Part shown: positions 62,525-64,000 of the stretch, piece by piece
Layout of the letters: each line of letters begins with the position of its first letter
Numbering within the stretch: position 1 is the stretch's first letter
Assembly: GCA_963970005.1 (NCBI GenBank)
Contig: CAXAMN010003936.1
Location: 255,983-319,982, forward strand
From: Durusdinium trenchii
Lineage: Eukaryota; Sar; Dinophyceae; Suessiales; Symbiodiniaceae
Length of the DNA: 64,000 bases
Direction of reading: 5' to 3'
Position numbers and translations under genes: made by a program
Notes under the pieces: generated by a model
Seen by the model: only the letters and a program-made list of their open reading frames with translations
What the model was told of the DNA's origin: nothing
Databases searched by the model: none

Positions 62525-64000
62525 CTTGACACAGTGGTTTTGAATCTTGGAAGTGTTTCTTCCAGAAAAAGTATGTTCAAGCACCAAATGGAACCTCAAC
62601 GCAAATTGAAAGCTACGCAATTCAAACAGGCAAAAATTCAGCAGACCAATCTTCGAAGAAATGGATCTAGCTCAGGACCTGAAATGCAGTGTGGGTACCT
62701 TTGAAACGGATCCAAACTCGAAGGAAACTTGTGTTGAATAAGCCACTGGCGCGGATTCTCTCGGTCCCATTATCACAATTCTCAATATGTTGGACCCCCG
62801 CCCCATCCTGGGTCTTGGTCTCAAAATCGCTGCGCGCGTGTCGATTGTGAAGCTGTTGTGATTTCTCGCCGAAGGGGCGGTTCACCATGACGCCGCGCTT
62901 CCTCGTGCAATGTGAAGTTGTGTTTTTGGCAAAAAATGTTGTGTCGACACCCCCATGCAGGAGAACTGTTCGGCCACCTGGGCGAACTTTCGAAACATGG
63001 TGAATGGTAGAAAAGCCCGATTGTAAAGAATTATCTTAAGAATCATAAGTGTGTTGCATTCGTCTCATTTTTCTGAATGAAAACTGAGGGGTTTTATCTC
63101 CAACATGCAGACACAATATGAAGATTAAAGGGCCATATGAAGAAGAGAAAAAAGGACCATATGCTCATTCTACGAAAATATGCGGAAACAGTTGAACTTC
63201 AATCCCCGCATTTCAGGTAGAGGCTACGAACCCAAAAAAACAAAATTGAAAAATACAGCCTTGAAATACACCTAACTGGCCCTGGTTCCCAAACGGCATA
63301 CTCAGATGAGGGCCACAATGCAAATAGCACCAACCAAGGTAATTGAATTTTGAATCACGTTGTCCTTCTATATTTTTTCTAGCATTTTCGCGAGTTTGCT
63401 ATCTTTGTGAGTTGTGGCAAAACAAAAGCAAGGGCTGCATTTTTGAAAAGACACAAGTCAAAAATGTATTCTTAAAAATACCACTGGGGAAATTGATGTT
63501 CCCGTCGTACTTCTATGTACTTTTCATACTTTAGTCGTAATTTTATCACCCTTAGGCTGGACCATGGAACTGGGGAACCAAAGTTAAACGTCACACGCTA
63601 CAATGACAAGTAGCTTGCTAACAAGCCCGTACCAGGAAATGCGACGGCGGTTAAAATCTGAGACCTGTCTTGAATCAACCACAGCCAGAAGGTGTGAAGC
63701 CCGTCGGCGTGGCACGTCCATCGTTGATGGACCGGCCTTGGAAAGGAGAATGGTCAGACCGGTGAAGAGGATCTATTGGAAAGGGACTGCAAATCGGTCC
63801 ATATAAATTGGTTTGTTCGCGTGCGCCTCGCCACGGCATCGGAATCGTTCCATGGGCTGGGGCTCGCTTTGATCTTCATGCGCAACCAGAGCCATTCGCA
63901 GACACACTCCACGCCATCTGCGCCGCGCTGGCCGCGGTTGAGCTCGGCCGCCTTCAAAGCTGGCGCAAGTCACAAGCTAGGCCAGACAACCAACAGCGGG
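62525..64000. other. No gene seen; AT-rich in the middle
   Basis: 63000-63560 is AT-rich without coding signal. A minus-strand frame at 63754-63973 is open and fairly GC-rich but has no splice pair or domain. Confidence 0.4.

Overview
The window looks like nuclear DNA of a dinoflagellate, probably a Symbiodiniaceae-type alga. Reasons: host coding sequence is split into many short exons (24 to 343 nt) with high GC at third codon positions; introns end in AG but start with GT, GC or GA within the same gene; nearly all host exons lie on one strand; and the retroelement load (Ty1/copia-like, Penelope-like, short dispersed minisatellites) is of the kind reported for dinoflagellates. No bacterial operons, rRNA, tRNA or CRISPR arrays were seen.

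Layout, minus strand unless stated. 0-5 kb: exons of a probable TMEM63/OSCA/CSC1-like cation-channel gene running off the left edge. 6.2-9.1 kb: four phase-compatible exons of an unrecognised gene, beside a dispersed CTACTAG-type minisatellite. 9.7-14.1 kb: decayed copia-like and other retroelement pieces (gag, RT, RNase H). 14.36-17.8 kb: a Penelope-like retroelement with its GIY-YIG endonuclease N-terminal to the RT, bounded by direct repeats. 19-22 kb: isolated exons. 23.1-27.65 kb: ubiquitin-conjugating enzyme E2 of the UBE2G2/Ubc7 type, with a 400-N gap and tandem repeats in its introns. 29-39 kb: isolated exons, including two plus-strand ones near 35 kb. 40.1-43.65 kb: a well-supported multi-exon gene of unknown function, plus a further exon near 44.3 kb. 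45.5-48.6 kb: a protein kinase gene with a 24-nt microexon carrying the catalytic loop. 50.63-59.94 kb: a nearly complete, very young Ty1/copia-like LTR retrotransposon. 60-62.5 kb: more minus-strand exons.

The most interesting system is the LTR element. Its two 205-bp LTR blocks are identical, it has an initiator-Met-like primer-binding site overlapping a perfect hairpin, a large Gag with an N-terminal zinc ribbon, and a Pol that starts with a compact cytosine-5 methyltransferase-like domain ahead of integrase, reverse transcriptase and RNase H. Its reading frames are offset (overlapping ATG; a break between RT and RNase H). The kinase and E2 genes show how strongly gene models here depend on non-GT donors: calling only GT-AG introns would lose the catalytic core of both.

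All exon borders were read by eye from splice dinucleotides, open frame, codon bias and phase agreement; none was checked against RNA or a database.
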